The translations under genes and the position numbers were made by a program. From JAHECQ01 sp047638695 (GTDB taxonomy: Bacteria > Actinomycetota > Acidimicrobiia > Acidimicrobiales > SZUA-35): a stretch of 13,238 nt of DNA. The notes beneath the pieces were generated by a model. It was not told the origin of the DNA and did no database searches. It saw nothing but the letters and a program-made list of their open reading frames with translations. This document shows, one piece after another, positions 13,124 to 13,238 of this stretch. The first letter of the stretch is position 1; each line of letters starts with the position of its first letter. The stretch is taken from the NCBI GenBank assembly GCA_047638695.1, contig JBLINY010000121.1, positions 1-13,238 on the forward strand, given 5' to 3'.

Positions 13124-13238
13124 GACAATTTGTGCGGTTGTCAACGCAGACGCAAAAAGGGGTTCCAGGGTTGGGCAACCAATGTCAGGCTAGTTTCGCG
13201 TCAGCGGTTCGCTGAATGCGGGCCACAAACTGGGAGAA
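13124..13238. other. non-coding end of window
   Basis: I see no supported gene here. A small GGTTG-GG-CAACC palindrome lies at 13169-13180, with AAAAAGGGG just before it; neither is enough to name an element. Confidence 0.4.

Overview
The window looks like the chromosome of a high-GC actinobacterium. The GTTCACC-type PHO boxes, the RegX3/PhoB-like regulator, genes that appear to start without leaders, and the protein composition all fit. A member of the Acidimicrobiia or a relative is plausible, but I cannot fix the taxon from sequence alone. Twelve protein-coding genes are supported. Eleven lie on the minus strand and one (a GntR/HutC regulator) on the plus strand. There are no RNA genes, CRISPR arrays or complete mobile elements.

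Reading the minus strand from right to left, the core is a complete inorganic phosphate uptake and sensing locus: pstS2 (12199-11036), pstC with an extra N-terminal RDD-like membrane domain (11039-9570), pstA (9570-8596), pstB (8599-7727), a PhoU-histidine kinase fusion (7718-6216) and a PhoB/RegX3-type response regulator (6219-5530). These six genes overlap or nearly touch (ATGA, TGATG, ATGA, 8 nt, GTGA), so they are probably one translationally coupled unit. A Na+/phosphate cotransporter (5451-4321) and a separate PhoU-like protein (4290-3610) follow in the same direction. Next comes a second, lipoprotein-type PstS (3516-2374) with its own PHO box and promoter. Then come an ECF sigma factor (2317-1778) and a single-pass membrane protein that is probably its anti-sigma partner (1776-676). 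A VOC/extradiol-dioxygenase-like protein (560-45) ends the window. The GntR/HutC gene (12320-13072) diverges from pstS2.

As inferred here, the PstSCAB importer reports phosphate status to the PhoU part of the fused kinase. The kinase part phosphorylates the response regulator, which binds PHO boxes in front of both pstS genes. The Na+-coupled carrier and its PhoU-like partner give a second uptake route. The most unusual points are the soluble PhoU-kinase fusion, which has no membrane sensor of its own, the RDD-PstC fusion, the two PHO boxes built from 11-bp direct repeats, the repeated TAnnnT-(6-7 nt)-start-codon promoter layout, and the ECF sigma/membrane protein pair attached to the end of a phosphate locus.
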